Part shown: positions 1 through 9,129 of the stretch, in pieces
Numbering within the stretch: the first letter of the stretch is position 1
How the letters are laid out: every line of letters starts with the position of its first letter
Assembly: GCF_900129575.1 (NCBI RefSeq)
Contig: NZ_FQWE01000013.1
Coordinates: 1-62,428 of the forward strand
Direction of reading: 5' to 3'
Length of the DNA: 62,428 nt
From: Flavobacterium segetis
GTDB taxonomy: Bacteria > Bacteroidota > Bacteroidia > Flavobacteriales > Flavobacteriaceae
Program-made: the position numbers and the translations under genes
The notes under the pieces: model-generated
What the model was told of the DNA's origin: nothing
Database searches by the model: none
What the model saw: only the letters and a program-made list of their open reading frames with translations

Positions 1-96
1 TTAGAAAAGAGCGACTGCAAGAAGCTCCTTTTATAAAAATAGAAAAAAGGCAAATGAGCGAGAGATTGAAACGGATAACGCGATTAAGCTCCTAAG
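1..96 (+). repeat. Structured intergenic repeat, copy A (cut by window edge)
   Basis: Non-coding, relatively GC-rich element. A 5' block (about 10-28) is followed by a hairpin with arms near 27-32 and 45-50 (CCTTTT / AAAAGG). A 3' block at 63-83 matches 17 of 21 positions of the 3' block of copy B (13526-13546, minus strand). From memory, similar elements lie between genes in other Flavobacteria, but this was not checked. Function unknown. The left end may lie outside the window. Confidence 0.5.
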
Positions 97-813
97 AAAG
101 TGATTGCTATTACTAAATAAGGACTAATAGATTTTTTTTATGTTTACAATAAGTATCGGTCCAATATATAAGTATAACAATGTTTAAGATAGTACTTATT
201 ATCGTCAACTAAGCTAATATTATGGAACTCTAAAAACACTAACTCTACTGCTATAATGAATACTTTATTTTTTGGATCTAGCTTTAGCATTGAAATCTAA
301 ATTGTTTAAATTAACTTCAAGTACCCAAACCCTCTGAATTTAAGAGCTTACTAAGAATTTTATTTTCAAGATTATATAATGATTTTCTTCCTCTTTAGTG
401 TTTTTCTGAAATAAATTATTCAAATTCACTTTAAATATCGATCCAAAAGTAATACACTACAATTGCTTTTGATATTAACTTTTACAAAAATCAAAGTTTT
501 TACCGAAAACTATCAACGCGTTGTTAAAAATTACTTTAAAAATGAAGATAAGATTACATTTTTTTACCTTATTATTAATAGCAGTATTTTCATTATTTCA
601 TAAACAGTCGAAGAATAAGAATTTTGTAGTTTCAATTTTAGACAAAATAAAATTTACAATTCGAAATATAATTTCCTATTATATCAATAAAAAATTTACA
701 TATTAATCAAAAAACAACACTTATTTAAATTTATTTAACAATTTTTAATAGATCGTATTTTTATTTAACATTTTATTTAGATATTTGTTTGAACTAACTA
801 TAAATAAGTAAAA
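97..813. other. Gene-free stretch upstream of susC
   Basis: AT-rich DNA without a convincing gene. The only reading frame of note (521-706) starts with TTG, has no family resemblance and is probably chance. A 10-bp palindrome CAACGCGTTG lies at 514-523, and TATCGRTCCAA occurs near 155 and near 437. I did not find a full two-box promoter in front of susC, although a TATTTGTTTG-like string lies about 30 bases before the start. Confidence 0.4.
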
Positions 814-3807
814 ATGAAAATTAAATTCAAGTGTTTTTTGAGTTTCTTACTGGTGCTTTTTGCACAATTAATATTTGCTCAAGAAAGTAAAATTTCAGGA
901 AAAGTTACTGACATGACAGGCCTTCCTATTCCCGGAGTCAATATTGTTATTAAAGGCAGTGACACAAGTGCTCAAACTAATTTTGACGGTGAATTTATCA
1001 TCACAGCAAAAAAAGGACAACTTTTAATTGTAAGTTTTGTAGGTATGAAAACAGTTGAAATTCCTGCCTCTGACTCCATGCAAATTAAATTAAAAGATGA
1101 TTCAAACCAGCTGGAAACAGTTCTTGTAATGGGTTATGGTACACAATCTAAAAAGAAGTCTACAGATGCAGTTTCACGAGTTACGGCAAAAGATATTGAA
1201 AATATCCCTGTTTCAAATGTACAAAATGCGTTAGTGGGTAAACTTGCAGGGGTACAAATCACGCAAACAAATGGCAAAGTTGAAGGCGGCATGAATATTC
1301 GCGTACGTGGACAAGCTAGTATTTCTGCTGGAACACAACCTCTATACGTATTGGATGGCATGATTTTAATTAATCAAAATGAATCTCTTAATGGTGCTGC
1401 TCTAAATCCATTATTAACTCTAAGCCCAAATGAAATAGAGTCCATCGATATTTTGAAAGATGCATCATCAGCAGCTATTTATGGTGCTAGGGGTGCTAAC
1501 GGAGTTGTTATTATTACAACCAAAAAAGGAAAAGCAGGAAAAACAGCCTTTTCAGCGAACTTTTCACAAGGTATTAGTGAAGCTACAAATACAAGAAAAT
1601 TCTTGAATAGTGCACAGTACATCGAATTATTTACCGAAGCGCGTTTGAATGAGGGTTTTAGTGATCCACGAAATGCAGGAGGTAAATTTGACCAATTATC
1701 AGCAGGTAAAGACTGGAGAAAAGGCGAGGTCGATACGGACTGGACCAAACTTGCTTTGAGAACTGGATATACAACCGATGCCGATGTCTCGGCATCAGGA
1801 GGAACAGATAAAACGCAATACTACTTTTCTGGCGCTTATAGCAAAAATACTGGTATTGTGTCATTTAATGATTTAGAAAGATTTAATTTTAGAAATAACG
1901 TTACCACAAAAATATCCGATCGCTTCAGCGCGGGAATGAATATGGCTTTTTCACGTACTTTAATTCATCGTAATACTAATGATAACTCTTTTACCACGCC
2001 AATGCAAGGAGTTGCACAGTCGCCATTGTCTCCTGCAAGAAATGATGATGGAACTGCTAACACTGCTACGCAATACGTAAACTTTTTAGCAGCTCAGGAT
2101 AATGGAAACAATCAGACTATCATTAGAAGAATAACAGGGAAATTTTTTGGAGAATATAAAATTATTACTCCTTTAAAATTCAACTCTGAGGTTTCATATG
2201 ATTTATATGCTCAAACGCAGGACAATTGGTATGGTACCAATTATCCCTTTGTTGCCACAAATGGAGAAGTATTTGCAGCATCAGTTAATAATGAATCATA
2301 TACATTGTCCAATTATTTCACGTTTGATAAAACTTTTGGAGATCATAATTTGAATATAGTTGCTGGTCAAGAATTTACAAGTTTTGCTAGTCGTTATCAA
2401 AGTGTAACGTCGATTTACTTCGCAAGTGATTCACTTCAAACTGTAGATAGCGGCGCTGAAGTAAATGCCGGATCAGGTAACGAATCTGATTATGCATTTG
2501 ACTCCTTGTTTTCACGAGTGAGTTACAGTTATGCTAACAAATATCTACTAAAAGCCTCGGTAAGAAGAGATGGATCGTCCCGATTTGGACAAAATAACCA
2601 ATATGGATATTTTCCGGCAGTGTCGGCGGGCTGGGTTCTTTCTCAAGAAGATTTTTTAGCAGACAATAATACTATTTCTAACTTAAAGTTGAGAGCTTCA
2701 TTTGGTCAAACTGGAAACGCTGAAATAGGTAATTTTAGTTCAAGATCGCTATACTCTGGAGCATCTTATAATTTAAAAGCGGGATTATTGCCTTCTCAAC
2801 CCGGAAATAATGATTTGAGTTGGGAGAAATCTAAACAATTAGATTTAGGTTTAGAATTCGGCTTCTTGAAAAATAGAATTAGCGGCGAGATAGATTACTA
2901 TGATAAAAATACAGATGGTTTATTATTTGATGTTCCTTTAGCGATTAGTTCAGGAGCTTCGTCAATCACTGAAAATATAGGACTAGTCAATAGTAAAGGG
3001 TTTGAATTTGTGCTAAATGGAAAAATAATTGATACCGATGATTTCCAATGGAACGCCTCATTAAATTTAACAACTAATGAATCTGCAGTGAAGAAATTAC
3101 CAGATAATAATACTGATATTGTAGGTACATATACAATCAATAGAGTTGGAGAAAACATTAATTCTTTCTATTTAATTGAATATGGAGGTGTTGATCAAGC
3201 CAATGGTGATGCATTATTTGTAAAAAACACTAGACTACCAGACGGATCATTAGATAAATCAACCACAAATGACTATAGTCAAGCAGAAAGAGTAATTTCA
3301 GGAAATCCTTTTCCAACATTAATGAGCGGATTCACAAATACAATAAATTTCAAAGGACTTGACTTTTCATTTACTTTTCAAGGTGAATGGGGATCAAGCA
3401 TTTATAACGGCGGTGGACAGTACCAATCAGCTAATGGAGATTTTTGGGATAATCAAACCATTGATCAATTAAATAGATGGCAAAAAGCAGGTGATATTAC
3501 AAGAGTACCGCAAGCTCGCTATGTGGGTGGAAACGGTACTCAAGCTTCAACAAGGTATCTTGATAAATCTGATTTTGTACGATTAAGAAACTTAACTTTA
3601 GGTTACTCTTTACCAACATCTTTACTTGAAAAATCTGGTTTAAGTAAGGTGAGAGTTTATATTACTGGAGTAAATCTATTAACATTTACAAACTACCAAG
3701 GTAATGATCCTGAAGCACGATATGATATCGGTGGAAGCATTGGACAAGAATTCTATTCTGCTCCGCCAGCTAAAACTATTGCATTGGGAGTGAATTTAAC
3801 ATTTTAA
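814..3807 (+). CDS. SusC/RagA-family TonB-linked outer-membrane receptor
   Basis: 997 residues. A signal peptide (about 1-22, ending in FAQ) is followed by a carboxypeptidase-regulatory-like beta domain (about 27-85, ISGKVTDMTGLPIPGVNI). Next come a plug domain (about 100-225, with GARGANGVVIITTKKGK) and a long beta-barrel ending in an aromatic residue (GVNLTF). Family knowledge: SusC proteins are TonB-driven channels that import oligomers captured by a partner SusD lipoprotein. The SusD gene follows after 7 bases, so the two are co-transcribed. The substrate cannot be read from the sequence. The neighbours deal with arginine and cyanophycin, so a peptide or poly-amino-acid ligand is a reasonable guess, but glycans are the usual cargo of the family. 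No anti-sigma or sigma gene lies upstream. Confidence 0.95.
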   Translation: MKIKFKCFLSFLLVLFAQLIFAQESKISGKVTDMTGLPIPGVNIVIKGSDTSAQTNFDGEFIITAKKGQLLIVSFVGMKTVEIPASDSMQIKLKDDSNQLETVLVMGYGTQSKKKSTDAVSRVTAKDIENIPVSNVQNALVGKLAGVQITQTNGKVEGGMNIRVRGQASISAGTQPLYVLDGMILINQNESLNGAALNPLLTLSPNEIESIDILKDASSAAIYGARGANGVVIITTKKGKAGKTAFSANFSQGISEATNTRKFLNSAQYIELFTEARLNEGFSDPRNAGGKFDQLSAGKDWRKGEVDTDWTKLALRTGYTTDADVSASGGTDKTQYYFSGAYSKNTGIVSFNDLERFNFRNNVTTKISDRFSAGMNMAFSRTLIHRNTNDNSFTTPMQGVAQSPLSPARNDDGTANTATQYVNFLAAQDNGNNQTIIRRITGKFFGEYKIITPLKFNSEVSYDLYAQTQDNWYGTNYPFVATNGEVFAASVNNESYTLSNYFTFDKTFGDHNLNIVAGQEFTSFASRYQSVTSIYFASDSLQTVDSGAEVNAGSGNESDYAFDSLFSRVSYSYANKYLLKASVRRDGSSRFGQNNQYGYFPAVSAGWVLSQEDFLADNNTISNLKLRASFGQTGNAEIGNFSSRSLYSGASYNLKAGLLPSQPGNNDLSWEKSKQLDLGLEFGFLKNRISGEIDYYDKNTDGLLFDVPLAISSGASSITENIGLVNSKGFEFVLNGKIIDTDDFQWNASLNLTTNESAVKKLPDNNTDIVGTYTINRVGENINSFYLIEYGGVDQANGDALFVKNTRLPDGSLDKSTTNDYSQAERVISGNPFPTLMSGFTNTINFKGLDFSFTFQGEWGSSIYNGGGQYQSANGDFWDNQTIDQLNRWQKAGDITRVPQARYVGGNGTQASTRYLDKSDFVRLRNLTLGYSLPTSLLEKSGLSKVRVYITGVNLLTFTNYQGNDPEARYDIGGSIGQEFYSAPPAKTIALGVNLTF

Positions 3808-3814
3808 AATATAA

Positions 3815-5197
3815 ATGATGAAAAATATAAAAATATACCTTTTCTTTTTGACAACAGTTTTATTCGTAAGTTGTGAATCTGAGTTAGCACTTAATCCTAA
3901 ACAAAGTTTAGATAGTGGCGTTGTATTAACAACAGAAAGTGGTGTTAAACAAGTTTTAGTTGGTGCATACGCTAACTTAGCAAACGGTTCTTTATACGGT
4001 GGACGAACACAAATAATGGCAGATCTGCTAGGAGCTACAGGTAGATCAAGTACAACTCATATTGAATGGTACGGGACATTTGCAGGATTTAGTGATATCT
4101 ATTCTAAAAATATGACCAATGATAATATTTTTGCTGAAGATTTATATCGTGAAAGCTATGATGTTATCAATGCTACCAATATTGTTATCGAAAATGCAAA
4201 TCTAATAACAGATCTAAATGATCGAAAAAAAGCAATTGCAGAAGCAAAATTCATACAAGGTTTAGTATATTTTGATTTAGTGCGTTACTTTGCACTTCCT
4301 TTTGATGCTACAACTAGTAATACGCAGCTGGGTGTTATCATCAAGCCAAAAGCTATTTATAAATATCAAGGAGCTGATTTATCTGCAGAAAGAAATACCG
4401 TTGCTCAGGTTTATACAAAAGTAATATCAAGTTTGGAAGACGCTTACGCAGACTTACCAGTAACAAATGGCGAATTTGCTGACAAGTATGCTGCACAAGC
4501 ACTTTTAGCTCGTGTTTATTTACAGCAGCAAAATTATCCCAAAGCATTAACATCGGCGAATGATGTGATTACTAATGGGACATATTCGTTGTCAACAACT
4601 TTATTAGGCGCTTACAATCACGATACAAAACAAAGTGAAGATGTATTTTCAATCGCGATTACCTCTCAAACTGGAGATAATCAAGTAAATAATTCGTATG
4701 CATCTACTAATTTAGGTGGTCGTGGTGGTGATATCGCAATCGGCGGTGGATATTATTTGAAATTTACAGATCCAAATGATAAGAGAAGTAGTTTTAAATA
4801 CAGCAATAGTTTAGGTGATGATTTAACTTTAAAATATACAAATCAGTTTGCTGATGTAAACGTGATTCGTTTTGCAGAATTACTGTTAATTCGTGCCGAA
4901 GCCAATATACGATTAACCAGCGCGCTAGGCGATACACCACGCAATGATATTAATAGAATTAGAACCAGGGCTGGGGCCAATAATTTTATACTTGCGATAA
5001 CGTTAGCTGATGTTTTAAATGAGAGACAGATAGAATTAGCCTTTGAAGGTTTTTGGATTCATGATCTAAAAAGAACAAAAACTACGATTGTAGGGCAATC
5101 GAAAACTTTTTTATACAACGATCCAAAATTAGTATTTCCTATTCCGCTGAGGGAATTAAATACTAATAAGAAAATAACACAAAATCCGGGATACTAA
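3815..5197 (+). CDS. SusD/RagB-family substrate-binding lipoprotein
   Basis: 460 residues. The N-terminus has a lipoprotein signal (hydrophobic stretch then VSCESE, lipidated Cys near residue 20). The body has SusD features: an N-terminal helix-rich part with AEAKFIQGLVYFDLVRYF, the TPR-like ALLARVYLQQQNYPKAL, and a C-terminal RAEANIRL plus NERQIELAFEGFWIHDLKR. Family knowledge: SusD sits on the cell surface as the lid of the SusC channel and binds the substrate. It starts 7 bases after susC and ends at a strong bidirectional hairpin. At 460 residues it is at the short end for the family. The ligand is unknown; a peptide-like ligand would fit the arginine-catabolism neighbourhood. Confidence 0.93.
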   Translation: MMKNIKIYLFFLTTVLFVSCESELALNPKQSLDSGVVLTTESGVKQVLVGAYANLANGSLYGGRTQIMADLLGATGRSSTTHIEWYGTFAGFSDIYSKNMTNDNIFAEDLYRESYDVINATNIVIENANLITDLNDRKKAIAEAKFIQGLVYFDLVRYFALPFDATTSNTQLGVIIKPKAIYKYQGADLSAERNTVAQVYTKVISSLEDAYADLPVTNGEFADKYAAQALLARVYLQQQNYPKALTSANDVITNGTYSLSTTLLGAYNHDTKQSEDVFSIAITSQTGDNQVNNSYASTNLGGRGGDIAIGGGYYLKFTDPNDKRSSFKYSNSLGDDLTLKYTNQFADVNVIRFAELLLIRAEANIRLTSALGDTPRNDINRIRTRAGANNFILAITLADVLNERQIELAFEGFWIHDLKRTKTTIVGQSKTFLYNDPKLVFPIPLRELNTNKKITQNPGY

Positions 5198-5230
5198 TTT
5201 TTATTAAAAATATTAGCACTTTAAAAAACA

Positions 5231-5263
5231 AAAGCCCGAAATCTAAATTTGATTTTGGGCTTT
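5231..5263. terminator. Bidirectional terminator between susD and rocF
   Basis: Stem of 13 bp (5231-5243 with 5251-5263, one G-U pair), 7-base loop, A-rich on the left and T-rich on the right. It serves the convergent susD and arginase transcripts. Confidence 0.85.
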
Positions 5264-5285
5264 AATTTTTCCTTGTTCAAAAAGG

Positions 5286-6248
5286 TTATTCTACTGTTGA
5301 AATAAGGGTGTTGGTTACTGCTTCTAAAACTTCAAAAGCAGTTTCAGCCATTTTGTTGCCTTTATTATCCAATAATGGATTTACCTCAACAACCTCCATA
5401 CAGACAACTTTTTTTGATTGTATTATTTGATTGATAATAGCTATGATTTCATATTGATTGAACCCTTGTGCCACCGGAGTTCCTGTGCCATACGATATTA
5501 AATCACAATCCATTGAATCTACATCAAATGAAATGTATAAAACCTCACAATGTGCTACTCTTGCAAGTGCTTCTTCAACGCAAAGATGCAATCCTCTATA
5601 GCGAACCTCTTCAACTTTATAATTTTTAATATTTAGTTTGTCAATCTGCTTGTCCTCTTGCTCTTCTGTATCGCGAACACCGAAATAAATTAAATTTTCA
5701 GCACTAACCTTTATGCCTTTACAACCGATATTTTTCATATCCTCCCAATGTTGTTGCGTTTCGGAAGTAATTACGTTACTCTTACAATTTAAATTGTCTT
5801 CGCCTAAAGCTGCTGACAAAGGCATACCATGAATATTTCCAGACGGAGAAGTATATGGAGAATGTAAATCAGCATGGGCATCAATCCAAAAAACTCCGAT
5901 ACTCTTCTCTGGAAAAGCAGATTTAATACCACTTACTGTTCCCAATGCTGAGGAATGATCACCTGATAAAACTATTGGAAAATAATTGTTCTGCAAGTTC
6001 TTTTTTACAGAATAACATACTCTCGTACATTGTTTAACAACATGCTCAATTCTTTCTGCTGAAGAACTACGATTTTTATTATAAATGGATTCGTTAGAAG
6101 TCTCTAAGTCCTCAAAGTCAAACTTATTGAAATAGTCACTATTTTTATTTATCGCAGCTATTTCTATTGCATCAATCCCCAAATCTGAGCCACGTGTTCC
6201 AGCACCAATATCTGATCTATTTTTAATTAATTTTATAACTCTGTCCAT
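5286..6248 (-). CDS. rocF: Arginase (ureohydrolase family)
   Basis: 320 residues. It carries the metal-binding signatures of the arginase/agmatinase family: GDHS near residue 97, DAHAD near 123, SFDVDSMD near 239 and a C-terminal EVVEVNP. Predicted reaction: L-arginine to ornithine and urea at a dinuclear manganese site, in the cytoplasm. Agmatinase or formimidoylglutamase would be the alternatives. The ornithine aminotransferase gene directly upstream in the same operon (9-base gap) argues for arginase. No urease genes are in the window, so the fate of urea is not visible. Expression is probably driven from the promoter in front of rocD, which faces the Lrp-type regulator. Confidence 0.88.
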   Translation of the reverse strand: MDRVIKLIKNRSDIGAGTRGSDLGIDAIEIAAINKNSDYFNKFDFEDLETSNESIYNKNRSSSAERIEHVVKQCTRVCYSVKKNLQNNYFPIVLSGDHSSALGTVSGIKSAFPEKSIGVFWIDAHADLHSPYTSPSGNIHGMPLSAALGEDNLNCKSNVITSETQQHWEDMKNIGCKGIKVSAENLIYFGVRDTEEQEDKQIDKLNIKNYKVEEVRYRGLHLCVEEALARVAHCEVLYISFDVDSMDCDLISYGTGTPVAQGFNQYEIIAIINQIIQSKKVVCMEVVEVNPLLDNKGNKMAETAFEVLEAVTNTLISTVE

Positions 6249-6257
6249 TACTAAAAT

Positions 6258-7541
6258 CTATTTGAAATCGTTTAATGCTCGTTCGATAATCGCTAAGCAT
6301 TCATGAATTTGCGATTCAGAAATCACTAAAGGCGGTGCAAATCTAATTTTATTACCATGAGTTGGTTTCGCTAATAGACCATAATCTCTAAATTTCATAC
6401 AAATATCCCAAGCTAAATCAGATTCTTCGCCACTGTTGATTACAATTGCATTTAATAAACCTTTACCACGAACCAATGTAATAATAGGATTTCTCGAGGC
6501 AATTTCATTGAGTCCTTTTCTTAATATTTCGCCTAAATAAGCTGCGTTTTGTGCTAAATTTTCTTCTTGAACAACCTCTAAAGCTGCTATTGCAACTGCT
6601 GCAGCGATTGGATTTCCTCCAAAAGTAGATCCATGTTGTCCTGGTTTAATAACATTCATAATATGATCATCAGCTAACACTGCCGAAACAGGATAAACAC
6701 CACCTGAAATTGCTTTTCCTAAAATTAGAATATCAGGCTTAACTTCGGGTTTGTTTTCACAACCTATTTTACAATCGCAGTTTCCACAAGTTGCTAATAA
6801 TCTTCCGGTACGTGCAATTCCTGTTTGTACCTCATCAGCAATGAACAACACATTATGTTCTTGACAAAGTGCCTTTGCTTTCGCTAAATATCCTTCTGCG
6901 GGAACATAAACGCCAGCCTCCCCTTGAATAGGTTCTACTAAGAACCCTGCAATATTTTTAGTTGATTTTAATACATTTGCTAAAGCTTCAATATCGTCAT
7001 ACGGAATTTTGATAAATCCAGCGGTAAAAGGTCCAAAGTTTTTGCGAGCATTCTCATCATTAGAAAACGAAATAATAGTTGTTGTTCTCCCATGAAAATT
7101 ATTCTCACAAACAATAATTTGCGCATCATTCTCAGAAATTCCTTTTACTTCATACGCCCATTTTCTACAAAGTTTTAAGGCTGTTTCCACGGCCTCTGCA
7201 CCAGTATTCATAGGAAGGACTTTATCAAAATTAAAATATTTCGTTACATATTCTTCAAAAGGGCCTAGTTGATCGTTGTGAAAAGCACGAGAAGTCAATG
7301 TTAAGGTTTGTGCTTGTTTTATCATTGCACCAACAATTTTTGGATGACAATGTCCTTGGTTTACCGCTGAGTAAGCTGATAGAAAATCAAAATATTTTTT
7401 TCCATCGACATCCCAAACATATACTCCCTCACCTCTTTCTAAAACCACTGGTAGAGGATGGTAATTGTGAGCGCCGTATTTATTTTCTTTAGCTATTAAA
7501 GACTCTGACTTTAAAGAAAGTATTGATTCAGTATGTGTCAT
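6258..7541 (-). CDS. rocD: Ornithine aminotransferase with a cysteine-cluster insert
   Basis: 427 residues, class III PLP aminotransferase. Predicted reaction: ornithine plus 2-oxoglutarate to glutamate-5-semialdehyde plus glutamate. Visible landmarks: [43 protein letters not shown], and the PLP lysine in ILGKAISGG (K276). Residues 252-261 read [10 protein letters not shown], a four-cysteine CxxCxC(x3)C cluster just before the PLP lysine segment. The enzyme does not need it for catalysis, and it could bind metal. I recall similar inserts in other Flavobacteria but cannot confirm this. First gene of the rocD-rocF operon, with a clear two-box promoter upstream. Confidence 0.93.
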   Translation of the reverse strand: MTHTESILSLKSESLIAKENKYGAHNYHPLPVVLERGEGVYVWDVDGKKYFDFLSAYSAVNQGHCHPKIVGAMIKQAQTLTLTSRAFHNDQLGPFEEYVTKYFNFDKVLPMNTGAEAVETALKLCRKWAYEVKGISENDAQIIVCENNFHGRTTTIISFSNDENARKNFGPFTAGFIKIPYDDIEALANVLKSTKNIAGFLVEPIQGEAGVYVPAEGYLAKAKALCQEHNVLFIADEVQTGIARTGRLLATCGNCDCKIGCENKPEVKPDILILGKAISGGVYPVSAVLADDHIMNVIKPGQHGSTFGGNPIAAAVAIAALEVVQEENLAQNAAYLGEILRKGLNEIASRNPIITLVRGKGLLNAIVINSGEESDLAWDICMKFRDYGLLAKPTHGNKIRFAPPLVISESQIHECLAIIERALNDFK

Positions 7542-7570
7542 GATTTTATTATATTTAAAATTTCAAAAGA

Positions 7571-7600
7571 CAAATCTACAGTTTTTTTTTAGACCGACAA
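7571..7600 (-). promoter_or_regulatory. rocD promoter
   Basis: Minus strand: TTG at 7600-7598, 19-base spacer, TAGATTTG at 7578-7571. This fits the Bacteroidetes consensus TTG-N17-23-TAnnTTTG and would start transcription near 7564, about 23 bases before the rocD ATG. Confidence 0.75.
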
Positions 7601-7606
7601 TGAAAA

Positions 7607-7652
7607 TCAAAATTTTGACTTTTATTTAGATCTTTATCGTAATATTTTGACT
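7607..7652. promoter_or_regulatory. Candidate Lrp-type operator region
   Basis: A perfect 12-bp palindrome TCAAAATTTTGA (7607-7618) lies just upstream of the rocD -33 box. The octamer TTTTGACT occurs at 7613-7620 and again at 7645-7652, 32 bp (about three helical turns) apart. This is consistent with a regulator binding repeated sites on one face of the DNA between rocD and the Lrp-family gene. Binding is inferred. Confidence 0.45.
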
Positions 7653-7771
7653 ATTTTAGGGAGTTATTAAGTCATTTTAAATTTATTTTTTAATAATTGC
7701 TTTCAAAAACTACAAGCTTAATTATTAGTACTTTTATAACAACTAAAAGACTGAAATTCATATCAATTAAA

Positions 7772-8224
7772 ATGGAAATAATAGACGAATTCGACATCAA
7801 TATACTAAAAGAACTTGAAAAAGACGGACGAATGGCTTATTCAGCTATTGCAGCAAATTTGAAAATTTCAAATACAATGGTCCATCAACGAATTAATAGA
7901 TTGATGGAACATGGAATTTTAACTGGAATAAAGCCTGTTATTAATGAAAAAAAAGTGGGTTATGATTGGGGATCTTTTACTGGTCTTACCTTGAATAAAG
8001 ATCAAGACTCCAATCGAATTATTGAAGAATTGAAAAAAATTCCTGAAATAACCGAATGCTACTATATTTCTGGATCTTTTACACTGTATATCAAAATTAT
8101 TGCTAAAGACCATGAACACATGAGAAAAATACTTTACGAAAAAATAGATACCATACCAGGAATAGCAAAAACAGACTCCATAATGGAATTGGGGTGTGCA
8201 TTTAAAAGAAATGTTACACTATAA
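7772..8224 (+). CDS. Lrp/AsnC-family transcriptional regulator
   Basis: 150 residues from the ATG at 7772 (MEIIDEFDINILKELEKDGR). A longer frame from a TTG at 7697 adds sequence unlike the family and is rejected. The N-terminal AsnC winged helix-turn-helix (about 5-60, AIAANLKISNTMVHQRINRL) is followed by the RAM/AsnC effector domain (about 65-140). Family knowledge: these proteins sense amino acids and often control an adjacent, divergent catabolic operon. Here the divergent operon is arginase plus ornithine aminotransferase, and cyanophycinase follows on the same strand after 30 bases. Arginine or ornithine is therefore the likely effector (inference). Confidence 0.9.
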   Translation: MEIIDEFDINILKELEKDGRMAYSAIAANLKISNTMVHQRINRLMEHGILTGIKPVINEKKVGYDWGSFTGLTLNKDQDSNRIIEELKKIPEITECYYISGSFTLYIKIIAKDHEHMRKILYEKIDTIPGIAKTDSIMELGCAFKRNVTL

Positions 8225-8254
8225 CATTCAAAACCTAATCTGTAAATCAAATCA

Positions 8255-9118
8255 ATGAAAATAAAATCATCACTACTGCAATATTTCAAAATGTGTTTTC
8301 TACTGGTAATAATGGTATTTACCGCAAATAGCCAAGCACAAAAAAATAAAGGAAATCTTTTTATAATAGGTGGCGGAAATCGATCAGATGAATTGATGAA
8401 TCAACTGATTTCTATTGCTGATTTAAAGCAAAAAGATTACATAGTTGTTTTACCTATGTCCAGTGAAGAGCCAGATAGCGCCTATATTTATTTTAAAAAT
8501 CAAATGAAAAAATTAGTTACAAATCGAATCATTATGTTGAATTTTGATAAAAATGATGCCAATAACAAAATTCTAAACGACTCGTTACAAAAAGCAAAAT
8601 TAATATTTATCAGTGGTGGCGATCAAACACGATTTATGAATGTGGTTAATAACACTTTGTTATATGGCACTATTCACAAAGCGTATAAAAATGGGAGTAT
8701 GATTGCGGGAACCAGTGCTGGCGCTGCGGTGATGTGTGAACACATGATTACGGGAAACCAAAAGTTAGAGACTAAGTACACCTCTACTTTTGATAACATC
8801 AGGTATGACAATCTAGAAACTTCACAAGGATTAGGACTAGTAAAAAATGTTATTATCGATCAGCATTTTTTAAAAAGGAATCGGTACAATAGATTATTAA
8901 CCGCATTAGTAGAGTATCCAGATCATATAGGGATTGGAATCGATGAAAGCACCGCAATAATTGTTAGAAATAAAAAAATTGAAATTGCTGGCGAAAGTGA
9001 AGTTGTGGTAATAAAAAATCCAAAACGAATTATCAAATCTAACAAAAGAAATTTAGTTAGCATCAAAAGCTTAGAAATGGCAATTTATACAGAAGGACAA
9101 AAATTCAAAATAAAATAA
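8255..9118 (+). CDS. Exported cyanophycinase (peptidase S51 family)
   Basis: 287 residues. An N-terminal hydrophobic export signal (about 12-29, ending in SQAQ) precedes a class-I-amidotransferase-like fold. Motifs: IIGGGNRSDEL near 38, FISGGDQTRF near 119, the nucleophile elbow GTSAGA with Ser154, and IDQHFLKRNRYNRLL with His204, all typical of cyanophycinases. Family knowledge: these serine hydrolases cut multi-L-arginyl-poly-L-aspartate to beta-Asp-Arg dipeptides. The signal peptide indicates action outside the cytoplasm, so an external polymer rather than an internal reserve; no cyanophycin synthetase is in the window. It follows the Lrp-type gene by 30 bases and precedes the acylase by 11, so the three form one operon. 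The specificity of secreted Bacteroidetes members is not settled by sequence alone. Confidence 0.85.
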   Translation: MKIKSSLLQYFKMCFLLVIMVFTANSQAQKNKGNLFIIGGGNRSDELMNQLISIADLKQKDYIVVLPMSSEEPDSAYIYFKNQMKKLVTNRIIMLNFDKNDANNKILNDSLQKAKLIFISGGDQTRFMNVVNNTLLYGTIHKAYKNGSMIAGTSAGAAVMCEHMITGNQKLETKYTSTFDNIRYDNLETSQGLGLVKNVIIDQHFLKRNRYNRLLTALVEYPDHIGIGIDESTAIIVRNKKIEIAGESEVVVIKNPKRIIKSNKRNLVSIKSLEMAIYTEGQKFKIK

Positions 9119-9129
9119 TATAAAATAAA

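Noticed and set aside
521..706. 61-codon frame upstream of susC
   Set aside because: Starts with TTG, no family resemblance, lies in AT-rich DNA; best treated as chance.
7697..7771. N-terminal extension of the Lrp-family gene
   Set aside because: TTG start and sequence unlike the family; the ATG at 7772 gives the normal AsnC start.
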